A stretch of DNA of 64,000 nucleotides from Cupriavidus sp. IDO (GTDB lineage Bacteria; Pseudomonadota; Gammaproteobacteria; Burkholderiales; Burkholderiaceae), in the NCBI RefSeq assembly GCF_000812465.1, contig NZ_JWMA01000104.1, positions 124,001-188,000 on the forward strand. The letters are read 5' to 3'. A program made the position numbers and the translations under genes. The notes below the pieces were generated by a model that saw only the letters and a list, made by a program, of their open reading frames with translations, made no database searches and was not told the origin of the DNA. Below are positions 34,815 to 42,859 of this stretch, in pieces (within the stretch, counting starts at the first letter, position 1; each line of letters begins with the position of its first letter).

Positions 34815-35813
34815 TCAGCCGCGCGGATGATGATGCTGGTGCAGCTCACGCAGGCGCTCGCGGGCCACGTGCGTGTAGATCTGGGTGGTGGAGATGTCGG
34901 CGTGGCCAAGCAGCAGCTGCACGACGCGCAGGTCGGCGCCGTGATTGAGCAGGTGCGTGGCGAACGCATGCCGCAGCGTGTGCGGCGACAGCGGCGCGTG
35001 AATATCGGCATCGCGCGCGTGGCGCTTGATGAGGTGCCAGAATGCCTGGCGCGTCATGCCCTCGCCGCGCTGCGTAACGAAGAGGGCGTCGCAGGCGCGG
35101 CCGGCGAGCAGGGCCGGGCGTGCCTTGGCGAGGTATTCGCGCAGCCAGTCGCCGGCCTGCGCGCCGAACGGCACAAGCCGTTCCTTGTCGCCCTTGCCGC
35201 CGACCACGCGCGCCACACCCTCGTTCAGTCCGATCTCGACGGTCTTCATCTGGGTCAGCTCGGACACGCGCAGGCCGCTCGCGTACATCAGCTCCAGCAT
35301 GGTGCGGTCGCGCAGGCCAAGCGGCGTGGCGGTGTCGGGCGCTTCCAGCAGCGCTTCCACCTGGGCTTCGCTGAGTGTCTTCGGAAAGCGCGGCGGCTGC
35401 TTGGCGGGACGCAGCAGGATGCAGGGATCGGCTTCGATCATGCGCTCGCGCAGCGCCCACTGGTAGAAGCGCCGGAACACGGCCAGCCGCCGGTTGGCCG
35501 ACGAGGCCCGGGTCTCGGCATGGCGCGCGGAAAAGTAGGCTGACAGCGCACCGTCGTCGACCGCCAGCAGGTTGCCGTGTCCCGCATGGGGCAGCCAGCG
35601 CGCCAGCATCGACAGGTCGCGCTGGTAGGCGTCGATGGTGTTGCGCGAGAGGCCGTCTTCGAGCCACAGCGCGTCGCAGAACCGGCCGACCAGTGCCAGA
35701 TCGGAAGCAGAGGCGCTCCCGGCTTGCGCGTCTGCCTCGTCCAACGCCGCCTTGCGAGCCCCGGGGCGGGTGGTCTTCGCCTTGCTTGCGGCGGTCTTCC
35801 TGATTCCGGTCAT
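34815..35813 (-). CDS. xerD: Tyrosine recombinase XerD
   Basis: Site-specific recombinase that with XerC resolves chromosome dimers at dif. It has 332 residues with about 35 extra Lys/Ala-rich residues at the N-terminus relative to E. coli XerD (298). The SAM-like DNA-binding domain spans about 38-125 and the catalytic domain about 145-325. The catalytic set is complete: Arg182 (ASGLRVSEL), Lys207 region (GGKGDKERLVP), His278 and Arg281 (SPHTLRHAFATHLL), His304 (LLGHADISTTQ) and Tyr313 (QIYTH). The ogt stop codon overlaps this start (ATGA). No dif site was noticed in the window. Confidence 0.94.
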   Translation of the reverse strand: MTGIRKTAASKAKTTRPGARKAALDEADAQAGSASASDLALVGRFCDALWLEDGLSRNTIDAYQRDLSMLARWLPHAGHGNLLAVDDGALSAYFSARHAETRASSANRRLAVFRRFYQWALRERMIEADPCILLRPAKQPPRFPKTLSEAQVEALLEAPDTATPLGLRDRTMLELMYASGLRVSELTQMKTVEIGLNEGVARVVGGKGDKERLVPFGAQAGDWLREYLAKARPALLAGRACDALFVTQRGEGMTRQAFWHLIKRHARDADIHAPLSPHTLRHAFATHLLNHGADLRVVQLLLGHADISTTQIYTHVARERLRELHQHHHPRG

Positions 35814-36289
35814 ATCAGCATCGCGCCCTCATGGCGCAGCAGCCAGCGTTTCACGTCGAGGAAGAAGCCGTCCTCGGCATGATGCGAGAAGCCGCCAATG
35901 CCTTTGGCGGAAATAACGCGATGGCAGGGAATCACGATCGGGAAGCAGTTCTGGCCGCACGCCTGGCCGACGGCCCGCGGCATTGCGTCCAGGGATTTGG
36001 CGATGGCGCCGTAGGTCGTCACCGCGCCGCGCGGGACAGCGCAGATGGCCTGCCAGACCTGGCGCTGGAATGCGGTGCCGGCGGGCGCGAGCGGCAGGTC
36101 GAAGCGCGCGTCGGGATCGGCGTAGTAGGCGTCGAGCTGCGCGGCGAGCAGGCGCGTCACCTCGTTCTCCGGCGCGCGGCTCATCGTGCTCTCGGGCAGG
36201 TACTGGATCTCCCGGATCAGCGCGCCGTCCGTGCGCACGCCGATCTTGCCGAACGGGGCGGAAAGGATGGCATCGAAATTGGCTGGCAT
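35810..36289 (-). CDS. ogt: Methylated-DNA-[protein]-cysteine S-methyltransferase
   Basis: Suicide DNA-repair protein that moves the alkyl group from O6-alkylguanine or O4-alkylthymine to its own cysteine. The 159-residue protein has the N-terminal ribonuclease-like domain, the helix-turn-helix RGAVTTYGAIAKSL (about 87-100) and the active-site VIPCHRVI with Cys122. The usual asparagine-proline pair ahead of the active site reads NC instead of NP (GQACGQNCFPIV), an unusual substitution. It overlaps xerD by four bases and is translationally coupled. The start is the ATG before PANFDAIL. Confidence 0.93.
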   Translation of the reverse strand: MPANFDAILSAPFGKIGVRTDGALIREIQYLPESTMSRAPENEVTRLLAAQLDAYYADPDARFDLPLAPAGTAFQRQVWQAICAVPRGAVTTYGAIAKSLDAMPRAVGQACGQNCFPIVIPCHRVISAKGIGGFSHHAEDGFFLDVKRWLLRHEGAMLI

Positions 36290-36369
36290 GGCGGCTGTGG
36301 TGGGGCGAAGTCTGGATTTTAGTGCTTTTTCTCGCCCGGGCGCCGATTGGCTCGAGGTGTGCCCGGACA

Positions 36370-36396
36370 CAAAAAAGGGCCGCCTCGCGGCGGCCC
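36370..36396 (-). terminator. Rho-independent terminator after the second Bug receptor gene
   Basis: GGGCCGCC and GGCGGCCC form a perfect 8-bp stem with a TCGC loop. Read on the minus strand it is followed by a run of six or more U. It lies 25 bases past the Bug receptor stop codon, in the right orientation. Confidence 0.9.
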
Positions 36397-36420
36397 CTGC
36401 AGGCTTCTCAGGCGTGAAGC

Positions 36421-37389
36421 TTATTGCTCAAGCTTGATGTTCTGCACCTTCACCAGCGTTTTCATCTTGTCGTATTCCTTCTTGATTTCCGCAGCATGCT
36501 GGGCCGGCGAGTTGCCCGACGGCTCGGCGCCGGCGGTGCGCAGGCGTTGCTGGAAGTCCTTGTCCTGCAGTGCCTTCACGGCTGCTTCGTTCAGCTTCCT
36601 GATGACTTCGTCAGGCGTACCCGCCGGTGCCACCAGGCCGTACCAGGCCGGATCGTTCGGCTCTTTCAGGCCCATTTCGCCGAAGGTCGGCACGTCGGGC
36701 AGCGAGTCGAGGCGCTTGTTCCAGGCCACCACCAGCGGACGCAGCTTGCCGGCCTTAATGTAGGGCATCGATGACGGCAGGTTGTCGACCATGATCGGCA
36801 CCTGGCCGGCCAGCACGTCGTTCAGCGCCGGGCCCGCGCCGCGGTAGGGGATATGCACCATGAAGGTCTTGGTCGAGACCTTGAACTGCTCGCCCAGCAT
36901 ATGGCCGAAGCCGCAGGTGCCCGACGACGCGTATGAATACTTGCCCGGGTTGGCCTTCAGCACGGTCAGGAACTCCTTGTAGTTCTTGGCCGGGAAGTTC
37001 GGATTGACCGCGATCACGTTGGCCACGTTGGCCAGGTTGGTGATGGGTTTGAAGTCCTTGATCGGGTCGTACGACAGCTTCGGGTTGCACGCCGGGTTCA
37101 CCGCCATGGTCGACACCGTCGAGATGCCGATGGTGTAGCCGTCCGGGGCCGACTTCGCGATGGCGTCAGCGCCAATCGAGCCGCCGCCACCGGCGCGGTT
37201 TTCCACCACCACCGGCTGGCCGAGAATGCGGCTCATCTGGTCGGCGGCGCCGCGGCCGACGATGTCGGTGGTCCCGCCGGGGGCGAACGGAATGATCAGC
37301 CGGATCGGCTTGGAGGGAAAGCTCTGCGCGTGCGCGAACGATGCCGCGGCAGCCAGGGCCAGGGTCAGGGCGGTTTTGCCAGCTTGCAT
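36421..37389 (-). CDS. Bug-family tripartite tricarboxylate transporter substrate-binding protein
   Basis: Second Bug/TctC receptor of the window; 322 residues. Signal peptide of about 21 residues (MQAGKTALTLALAAAASFAHA), mature start QSFPSKPIRLIIPFAPGGTTD, then VENRAGGGGSIGADAIAKSAPDGYT (ligand-binding loop) and HIPYRGAGPALNDVLAGQV. The two receptors are only distantly similar. It also lacks adjacent tctA/tctB genes. It has a strong terminator behind it and a long palindromic repeat upstream, so it is a single-gene unit. The ligand is unknown. Confidence 0.91.
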   Translation of the reverse strand: MQAGKTALTLALAAAASFAHAQSFPSKPIRLIIPFAPGGTTDIVGRGAADQMSRILGQPVVVENRAGGGGSIGADAIAKSAPDGYTIGISTVSTMAVNPACNPKLSYDPIKDFKPITNLANVANVIAVNPNFPAKNYKEFLTVLKANPGKYSYASSGTCGFGHMLGEQFKVSTKTFMVHIPYRGAGPALNDVLAGQVPIMVDNLPSSMPYIKAGKLRPLVVAWNKRLDSLPDVPTFGEMGLKEPNDPAWYGLVAPAGTPDEVIRKLNEAAVKALQDKDFQQRLRTAGAEPSGNSPAQHAAEIKKEYDKMKTLVKVQNIKLEQ

Positions 37390-37500
37390 GAGATCATGTC
37401 TCCCGTCAGGAAAGTCCGGGCAGGGGTGGGACCCGGAAACAGAAACGCCGTCGCATGGCCGCAGGTGGCGGCCACGCACCGGCAACGTCAAAGTAGTTGT

Positions 37501-37612
37501 GAGGCTGTTTCAGAATGAAGCGAAGCGGTTCTGGCTAGGCGCGCGGCCGCAGACAGTACAAGTAGTACGGCAAGGCCGCGCAACGACGCCAGAATCATTC
37601 TGAAACAGCCTC
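37501..37612. repeat. Long dispersed-type palindrome between two minus-strand genes
   Basis: GAGGCTGTTTCAGAATGA (37501-37518) and its exact reverse complement (37595-37612) are 18-base arms. The inner parts also pair partly (TTCTGGC with GCCAGAA, GCGCGGCC with GGCCGCG), so the whole 112 bases can fold. The last bases supply the TCA that is the TGA stop codon of the downstream-lying chalcone-isomerase-like gene. No second copy is seen in this window. Confidence 0.8.
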
Positions 37613-38255
37613 ATCCACCTAGCAGGCCGCGCTTGACGTCTCGGTCGACCGGGTTATCGCCAAGGAAGATGCGCAGCACTGCCTGATAGAAATCCTCGCC
37701 GGGGATCGGACGGCCGCGCGGGGTGCCGTTGATGGCGACCACGGTGCCGCTGTCCGGCGAGAAATCGATGTTGATCACGTCGCCCTTGTGGGCGGTGCCG
37801 ACCTGGTCCATGGTCTGCTCGAGCTGCACCAGGCGGGCGGACAGCATCTGCAGCTGCAATTCGCTGTGATTCTGGCGCATGCCCTTCTGCATGGCCTTGA
37901 CGAACGTCACCGGGTCGGTTTCGCGCAGCATCCGCAGCTGCAGGCGCTTGGATCCGGACGTGCCCAGCACCACCGTGGCGTTGCGCGCTTTCTCGGGCAG
38001 GTACAGCGCGGCTACGTAACCCTTCAGCACGAGGCCGGCGCGCAGGCCGGTGCCGTTGAGCTGCAATTCCTTGCCGCCCACGCGCGCCGCGTCATCGAAC
38101 CGCATGCCCTCGATCACGCTGGCGCCAGCCGCGGGCAACAGCGCGCCCAGCGTCACGCTTATGCACAGCGTGGCGAGCTGGTGACGGAGGCGGTGGGCGG
38201 TGTCCGCGTACAACGACGGGGACGACGACCGGGAAGGGGTACGGCGGGGCAACAT
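37611..38255 (-). CDS. Exported chalcone isomerase-like domain protein
   Basis: A 214-residue protein with a long basic N-terminus followed by a hydrophobic segment (ATLCISVTLGALLPAAGASV, about 35-54), probably a signal peptide. It then has the chalcone-isomerase-like fold of bacterial exported proteins: VIEGMRFDDAARVGGKELQLNGTGLR, GLVLKGYVAALYLPEKA, and a C-terminal GRPIPGEDFYQAVLRIFLGDNPVD. Such bacterial proteins are not flavonoid enzymes; a fatty-acid-binding role is suggested for the fold. The stop codon is formed by the end of a dispersed palindrome. An alternative start further upstream is open but lacks support. Confidence 0.78.
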   Translation of the reverse strand: MLPRRTPSRSSSPSLYADTAHRLRHQLATLCISVTLGALLPAAGASVIEGMRFDDAARVGGKELQLNGTGLRAGLVLKGYVAALYLPEKARNATVVLGTSGSKRLQLRMLRETDPVTFVKAMQKGMRQNHSELQLQMLSARLVQLEQTMDQVGTAHKGDVINIDFSPDSGTVVAINGTPRGRPIPGEDFYQAVLRIFLGDNPVDRDVKRGLLGG

Positions 38256-38442
38256 AGGGCAGACATACAACTTGGCATGCCATGCTCGCGCAATTCTGGA
38301 AAAATACCTATCCGTATCTGCCCTAATCTGCACATTTTTCACACCAATCCCTCTGCCAGGGGGATTGCTCACGGCCGTGCCGATTGTTATCCCCGACATG
38401 CACGGCGACCCTCGCTGTTGCCAATAGAACAATAAAGACAAG

Positions 38443-39342
38443 ATGTCATCTGCTCTCCTGCTGGTGCCGGACTTCAGCCTGATCCTGATCGGCTGGCTGC
38501 TGGTGCGCTATTCCCCCTTTGACCGCGCCTTCTGGGGAGGGGTGGAGCGACTGGTCTACTTCGTGCTGTTTCCCGCGCTGCTGCTGCAATCGACCAACAG
38601 CGCAGTGTTCGATTTCTCCTCGACCTCGGCCATGCTCGGCCTGGCGCTGCTGGTGATGGCATTCGGCATGGTGGGCGGCTACGCGGTCAAATGGGTGCTG
38701 CGGCCGGACGACATCAGCTTTGCCTCGGGCCTGCAGACCGCGTTCCGCTTCAATTCCTACATCGGGCTGGCGCTGGCCTCGCGCCTGGGTGGCAGCGAGG
38801 GGCTGGCAATGATGGCGGTGATCGTGGGCTGCACGGTGCCGCTGTGCAACGTCGCGGCGGTCTGGGCGCTGGCGCGGCATGGGGAAACGCGGCTGTGGCG
38901 CGAACTGGCGCGCAACCCGCTGATCCTGGCCACGGCCGGCGGGCTGCTGACCAACCTGATCGGGTTGCACCCGCCCGAAGTGGTGGCGATGACGCTAAAC
39001 CGGCTGGGCTCGGCCTCGACCGCGCTGGGCCTGATGACGGTCGGTGCCGGGCTGCAGATGAGCGGCGCGACCGGCACGGTCGGACCGGTCGCGTGGTGGA
39101 GCGGCATCAAGCTGCTCGCCATGCCCTGCCTGGCCTGGCTGGTGGGCCGGCTGCTGCCGCTGACCGAACTGCAGTACCAGATCGTGGTGCTCTATGCCTC
39201 GCTGCCGACGGCTTCAAGCGCCTACATCCTGGCGGTGCGCATGGGCGGCAACGGGCCGATGGTGGCCGCGACGATTTCGGTGATGACCGTGGCGGCCATC
39301 GTCACGACACCTCTATGGCTGGCGCTTGTGAGTCAGGGATAG
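38443..39342 (+). CDS. AEC family (auxin efflux carrier-like) transporter
   Basis: A 299-residue inner-membrane permease with about ten hydrophobic segments in two inverted halves. The start LVPDFSLILIGWLLVRY and the end LASLPTASSAYILAVRMGGN are characteristic; the PTASSAYILA segment forms the crossover of the second half. Family members export or import dicarboxylates, malonate or related small acids. It is divergent from the chalcone-isomerase-like gene and convergent with queG; the last 41 bases overlap the queG 3' end on the opposite strand. Confidence 0.87.
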   Translation: MSSALLLVPDFSLILIGWLLVRYSPFDRAFWGGVERLVYFVLFPALLLQSTNSAVFDFSSTSAMLGLALLVMAFGMVGGYAVKWVLRPDDISFASGLQTAFRFNSYIGLALASRLGGSEGLAMMAVIVGCTVPLCNVAAVWALARHGETRLWRELARNPLILATAGGLLTNLIGLHPPEVVAMTLNRLGSASTALGLMTVGAGLQMSGATGTVGPVAWWSGIKLLAMPCLAWLVGRLLPLTELQYQIVVLYASLPTASSAYILAVRMGGNGPMVAATISVMTVAAIVTTPLWLALVSQG

Positions 39343-40564
39343 TGCCCTGCGCGAGCGCCCAGTCGATATGCTCGCGCACCATCGGCGAGGCCGACTCGCG
39401 GCGGCTTTCCAGCGCCTCGCGGATGCGGGTGGCCAGCGCGGCATCTTCCGGCCTAGTGCCTGACAAGGCCGTGCGCAGGCTGTTGCCGAGCCCCACGGCA
39501 AGGTTGCGCAGCCAGCGTTCATGGCCGATACGGCGGATCGGGCTGCCTTCCAGACGCTGGTTGAACTCGGCCTCGGTCCACAGGAACAGTCCGATCATGT
39601 CCGGCGCATCGAAGCCATTGCGCACGTCGAAGTCGGGCACCGTCGCGCGGTGCGCGAACTTGTTCCACGGGCAGGCCAGCTGGCAGTCATCGCAGCCGTA
39701 CACGCGATTGCCCATCGGTGCGCGAAATTCCACGGGGATCGCGCCCTTGTGCTCGATGGTCAGGTAAGAAATACAACGGCGTGCGTCGAGCCGGTAAGGT
39801 GCGAGGATGGCGCCGGTCGGGCAGATGTCGATGCAGCGGTGGCAATTGCCGCAGTGGGATGCCTCGGGCGGATCGGCGGGCAGCGGAATGTCCACCAGGA
39901 TCTCGCCGAGGAAGAACATCGAGCCACCGTCGCGATCGAGCAGCAGCGTATGCTTGCCGCGCCAGCCCAGTCCGCCCTGGCTCGCCAGCGCCACTTCCAT
40001 CACCGGTGCGGAATCGGTGAAGACGCGATAGCCGAAGACGCCGATGGCCGTCTCGATGCGGCTGGCCAGCTGCTGCAGCCGGTTGCGCAGCACCTTGTGA
40101 TAGTCGCGGCCACGTGCATAGAGGGAAATCACCGCCGTGGCAGGGTCCCCCAGCCGCGCCAGCTCGTGGCGGCGCCAGTTGGCCTCGCCGCCGGCTGGCA
40201 GGTAGGGCATGCGGGCAACGATGGCACGCACGGTGCCGGGCACCAGTTCGGCCGGACGGGCGCGCCGCGGGCCGTGGTTCGCCATATAATCCATGTCGCC
40301 GTGGTAGCCCTGCGCCAGCCACGCCATCAGTCCCGGCTCGGCATGGCTGAGATCGACATCGGCGATGCGCACCGAGCTGAAACCCAGCTCGGCGCCCCAT
40401 TCACGAATCGATGCCGCAAGCGTCTCCAGCGGGGCCGGGCCTGCCGCTTGCGCGGCGGTTTCCGGCCTGGAAGATGCCGCGGATGGTCCGGTGGAAGCGC
40501 CGGCGGAGCGGCCGGCGGAACGGGGAGTGGGGGCGGCTGGCGCTTCGGCTGCTCGGTCGATCAT
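39302..40564 (-). CDS. queG: Epoxyqueuosine reductase
   Basis: Last enzyme of queuosine synthesis: reduces epoxyqueuosine in tRNA using a cobalamin cofactor and two [4Fe-4S] clusters. The 420-residue protein has the first cluster ligands in CGNCHRCIDICP (Cys238, 241, 244, 248) and the second in CDDCQLACPWN (Cys291, 294, 298 plus Cys264). The cobalamin-binding N-domain contains GYHGDMDYM and RGRDYHKVLRNRL. About 45 Ala/Pro/Ser-rich residues at the N-terminus are extra relative to typical QueG (about 360-380). Its ATG lies only 16 bases from the tsaE ATG on the other strand. Confidence 0.94.
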   Translation of the reverse strand: MIDRAAEAPAAPTPRSAGRSAGASTGPSAASSRPETAAQAAGPAPLETLAASIREWGAELGFSSVRIADVDLSHAEPGLMAWLAQGYHGDMDYMANHGPRRARPAELVPGTVRAIVARMPYLPAGGEANWRRHELARLGDPATAVISLYARGRDYHKVLRNRLQQLASRIETAIGVFGYRVFTDSAPVMEVALASQGGLGWRGKHTLLLDRDGGSMFFLGEILVDIPLPADPPEASHCGNCHRCIDICPTGAILAPYRLDARRCISYLTIEHKGAIPVEFRAPMGNRVYGCDDCQLACPWNKFAHRATVPDFDVRNGFDAPDMIGLFLWTEAEFNQRLEGSPIRRIGHERWLRNLAVGLGNSLRTALSGTRPEDAALATRIREALESRRESASPMVREHIDWALAQGTIPDSQAPAIEVS

Positions 40565-40580
40565 CCCTGAATTGTACGCA

Positions 40581-41093
40581 ATGCCCTTGCTTGAAGAACG
40601 CACCCTGACGCTGCCTGACGAAGCCGCCACCGCGCGGCTTGGCGCCGCGCTGGCCGGCACGGTGCGCACGATGCCGCCGCGCACCGTGCACCTGCAGCTG
40701 TCCGGCGATCTCGGCGCCGGCAAGACCACGCTGTCGCGGGCGATCCTGCGCGCGCTGGGTCACGCCGGCAAGGTCCGCAGCCCGACCTACACGCTGTGCG
40801 AGCCTTACGAAGTGGCCCGCGCCGACGGCTCGGCGCTCACCGTCTATCATTTCGACCTCTATCGTTTTGCCGATCCCGAGGAATGGATCGACGCCGGATT
40901 TCGCGACTGCTTTGCCGAGCCGGCCTTCAACCTGGTCGAGTGGCCGGAAAAGGCTGGCCGCCTGCTTGGGGAACCCGACCTGCACCTGTTGCTCCAATCG
41001 GACATGGCCGGCCCCGACGAGGCCGGCGAGCGGCGCACCGCCACGCTGCGCGCCTATACTCCCACTGGACTTACCCTGCTTAACGCATGCTGA
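40581..41093 (+). CDS. tsaE: tRNA threonylcarbamoyladenosine biosynthesis ATPase TsaE
   Basis: P-loop ATPase that works with TsaB and TsaD in t6A tRNA modification. The 170-residue protein has Walker A GDLGAGKTT at 42-50, VRSPTYTL near 67 and HFDLYRF near 90, with the Asp/Glu residues of the active site, and NLVEWPEKAG near 118. The start is the ATG close to the divergent queG start; the longer open frame upstream is antisense to queG. The amidase gene overlaps its end by seven bases; a tsaE-amidase pair is a widely conserved arrangement. Confidence 0.94.
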   Translation: MPLLEERTLTLPDEAATARLGAALAGTVRTMPPRTVHLQLSGDLGAGKTTLSRAILRALGHAGKVRSPTYTLCEPYEVARADGSALTVYHFDLYRFADPEEWIDAGFRDCFAEPAFNLVEWPEKAGRLLGEPDLHLLLQSDMAGPDEAGERRTATLRAYTPTGLTLLNAC

Positions 41094-42586
41094 TCAAGCG
41101 ACTCGCCACCGACCGCCCCGATGGACCCGACGGAGTGCTGCAGGCACGCCGCAAGTGGATGGCGCAATGCCTGAAGCTGGGCGCCGGCACTGCCGTGCTG
41201 ACGCTCGCCGGGCCGCAGATCGTCTTTGGCGCCGGCATCGTGGCGGTGCGAGTCTGGCCGGCCGAAGACTACACGCGCGTCACGATTGAATCCGATACGC
41301 CACTGGCCGCCGTCCATCAGATGATCCGCGACCCGGACCGGCTGGTGGTGGACATCGACGGCCTCGACCTCTCGCCCACGCTGCGCGAGCTGGTCGCCAA
41401 GATCACCCCCAACGACCCCTATATCCAGACCGTGCGCGTCGGCCAGAACCGCCCGCGCGTGGTCCGCATGGTGTTCGACCTGAAGGAAAACGTCGCACCG
41501 CAGGTGTTCACGCTGGCGCCGATCGGCGCGTATCGCAACCGCCTGGTATTCGACCTCTACCCGGTCAACCCGCCCGATCCGCTCTGGAAGCTGGTGCGCG
41601 ACACCGAAGAGAAGCAGCGCCGCTTTGCCACCAGTGCGCCGTCGTCGGGCTCCGACAACATTGCGGGTGCGCCGGCCGGCGCCGAGGAAGATGCCATCGG
41701 TGCGCTGGTCCGCAAGTTCGACGAGAAGGGCGAGATTCCGCCGAGCACGGCGCCGGTGCCGCCGGTGGTTGCCTCAAAGCCGAAGCCGTCGACCCCGGTC
41801 ATCCCGACGCCCAATGCCCCGGTCGTGCCGCCGGTCGCGCGGGATAATCCCACTGCCGAACGGCCTTTCAAGATGCGTCGCCTGCTGACGGTAGCAATCG
41901 ACCCGGGCCACGGCGGCGAAGATCCCGGTGCGATCGGTGTCTCGGGCTCGCGCGAAAAGGATGTGGTGCTGCAGATCGCGCATCGCCTGCGCGCCAAGAT
42001 CGATGCGCAGCCGAACATGCGCGCAATGATGACGCGCGATGCGGATTTCTTCGTGCCGCTGAACGTGCGCGTGCAGAAGGCGCGCCGCGTGCAGGCCGAC
42101 CTGTTCGTGTCGATCCACGCCGATGCCTTCCTGTCGCCGGAGGCAAAGGGTGCGTCAGTGTTCGCGCTGTCGGAGCGCGGGGCGTCCAGCACCGCGGCGC
42201 GCTGGATCGCGAACAAGGAAAACGCCTCTGACCTGATCGGCGGGGCCAATATGGGCAACAAGGATGCGCAGGTCGCGCGCGTGCTGCTGGACTTGTCCAC
42301 CACCGCGCAGATCAACGACAGCCTGCAGGTCGGCAAGGCGGTGCTGTCGGAGATCGGCGGCGTCAACCGGCTGCACAAGGGCAGCGTGGAACAGGCCGGG
42401 TTTGCCGTGCTGAAGGCGCCGGATATTCCGTCGATCCTGATCGAGACCGCGTTTATCAGCAATCCTGAGGAAGAGCGCAAGCTGAATGACGATGCGCATC
42501 AGGAGCAGTTGGCCAATGCGATCCTGCGGGGGATTCGGGCTTATTTTGCGCGGAATCCGCCGTTGTCTAAGAATCCGTCGGTTTGA
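41087..42586 (+). CDS. amiC: N-acetylmuramoyl-L-alanine amidase, Tat-exported (AmiC-like)
   Basis: Periplasmic zinc amidase that cleaves septal peptidoglycan during cell separation. The 499-residue precursor has a twin-arginine signal (RRKWMAQCLKLG at 21-32 then a hydrophobic stretch). An AMIN septal-targeting domain (about 52-160) follows, then a Pro/Val-rich linker (about 215-255), and the Amidase_3 domain. Zinc ligands are His275 (DPGHGGEDPGAIG), Glu290 and His344 (SIHADAF); the catalytic glutamate is near the C-terminus in ETAFISNPEEE. The start overlaps tsaE. The twin-arginine pair agrees with the known Tat export of E. coli AmiC. Confidence 0.94.
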   Translation: MLIKRLATDRPDGPDGVLQARRKWMAQCLKLGAGTAVLTLAGPQIVFGAGIVAVRVWPAEDYTRVTIESDTPLAAVHQMIRDPDRLVVDIDGLDLSPTLRELVAKITPNDPYIQTVRVGQNRPRVVRMVFDLKENVAPQVFTLAPIGAYRNRLVFDLYPVNPPDPLWKLVRDTEEKQRRFATSAPSSGSDNIAGAPAGAEEDAIGALVRKFDEKGEIPPSTAPVPPVVASKPKPSTPVIPTPNAPVVPPVARDNPTAERPFKMRRLLTVAIDPGHGGEDPGAIGVSGSREKDVVLQIAHRLRAKIDAQPNMRAMMTRDADFFVPLNVRVQKARRVQADLFVSIHADAFLSPEAKGASVFALSERGASSTAARWIANKENASDLIGGANMGNKDAQVARVLLDLSTTAQINDSLQVGKAVLSEIGGVNRLHKGSVEQAGFAVLKAPDIPSILIETAFISNPEEERKLNDDAHQEQLANAILRGIRAYFARNPPLSKNPSV

Positions 42587-42600
42587 GGGACGCGGCCGAA

Positions 42601-42770
42601 AAAAAGTGCTTCGCTGGATTGCGGGGTTTGGTTCTTGGAAGCGCTGCTGTTTCGCCGGCGTAGCCGGCGACCTCCTTTTTGACGGCGCCCAAAAGTAGGT
42701 CGCCCCTTCAGGGGCGAAACCTGAGACCGTCGACCCTCGACAGCAGCCAGCTGCAGCCACTAACCTCAGG
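42601..42770. repeat. Dispersed palindromic intergenic element, short copy 2
   Basis: Close copy of the element at 3.4 kb. The palindromic core is 42649-42720 (GTTTCGCC ... GGCGAAAC with a GGCGCC centre), and the flanks (CTTCGCTGGATTGCGGG and CTGAGACCGTCGACCCTCGA) are conserved. It fills the gap between the convergent amiC and SBF-transporter genes. The rest of that gap to 42859 shows no further structure. Confidence 0.8.
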
Positions 42771-42859
42771 CTCACCAGCAGCAGCCCCTTCAAAGACCCC
42801 AGCCCCACAAATCGGTGAAGAACCAAAAGAACGCGTTTTTTCTTGGCGATGCGCGGTAG

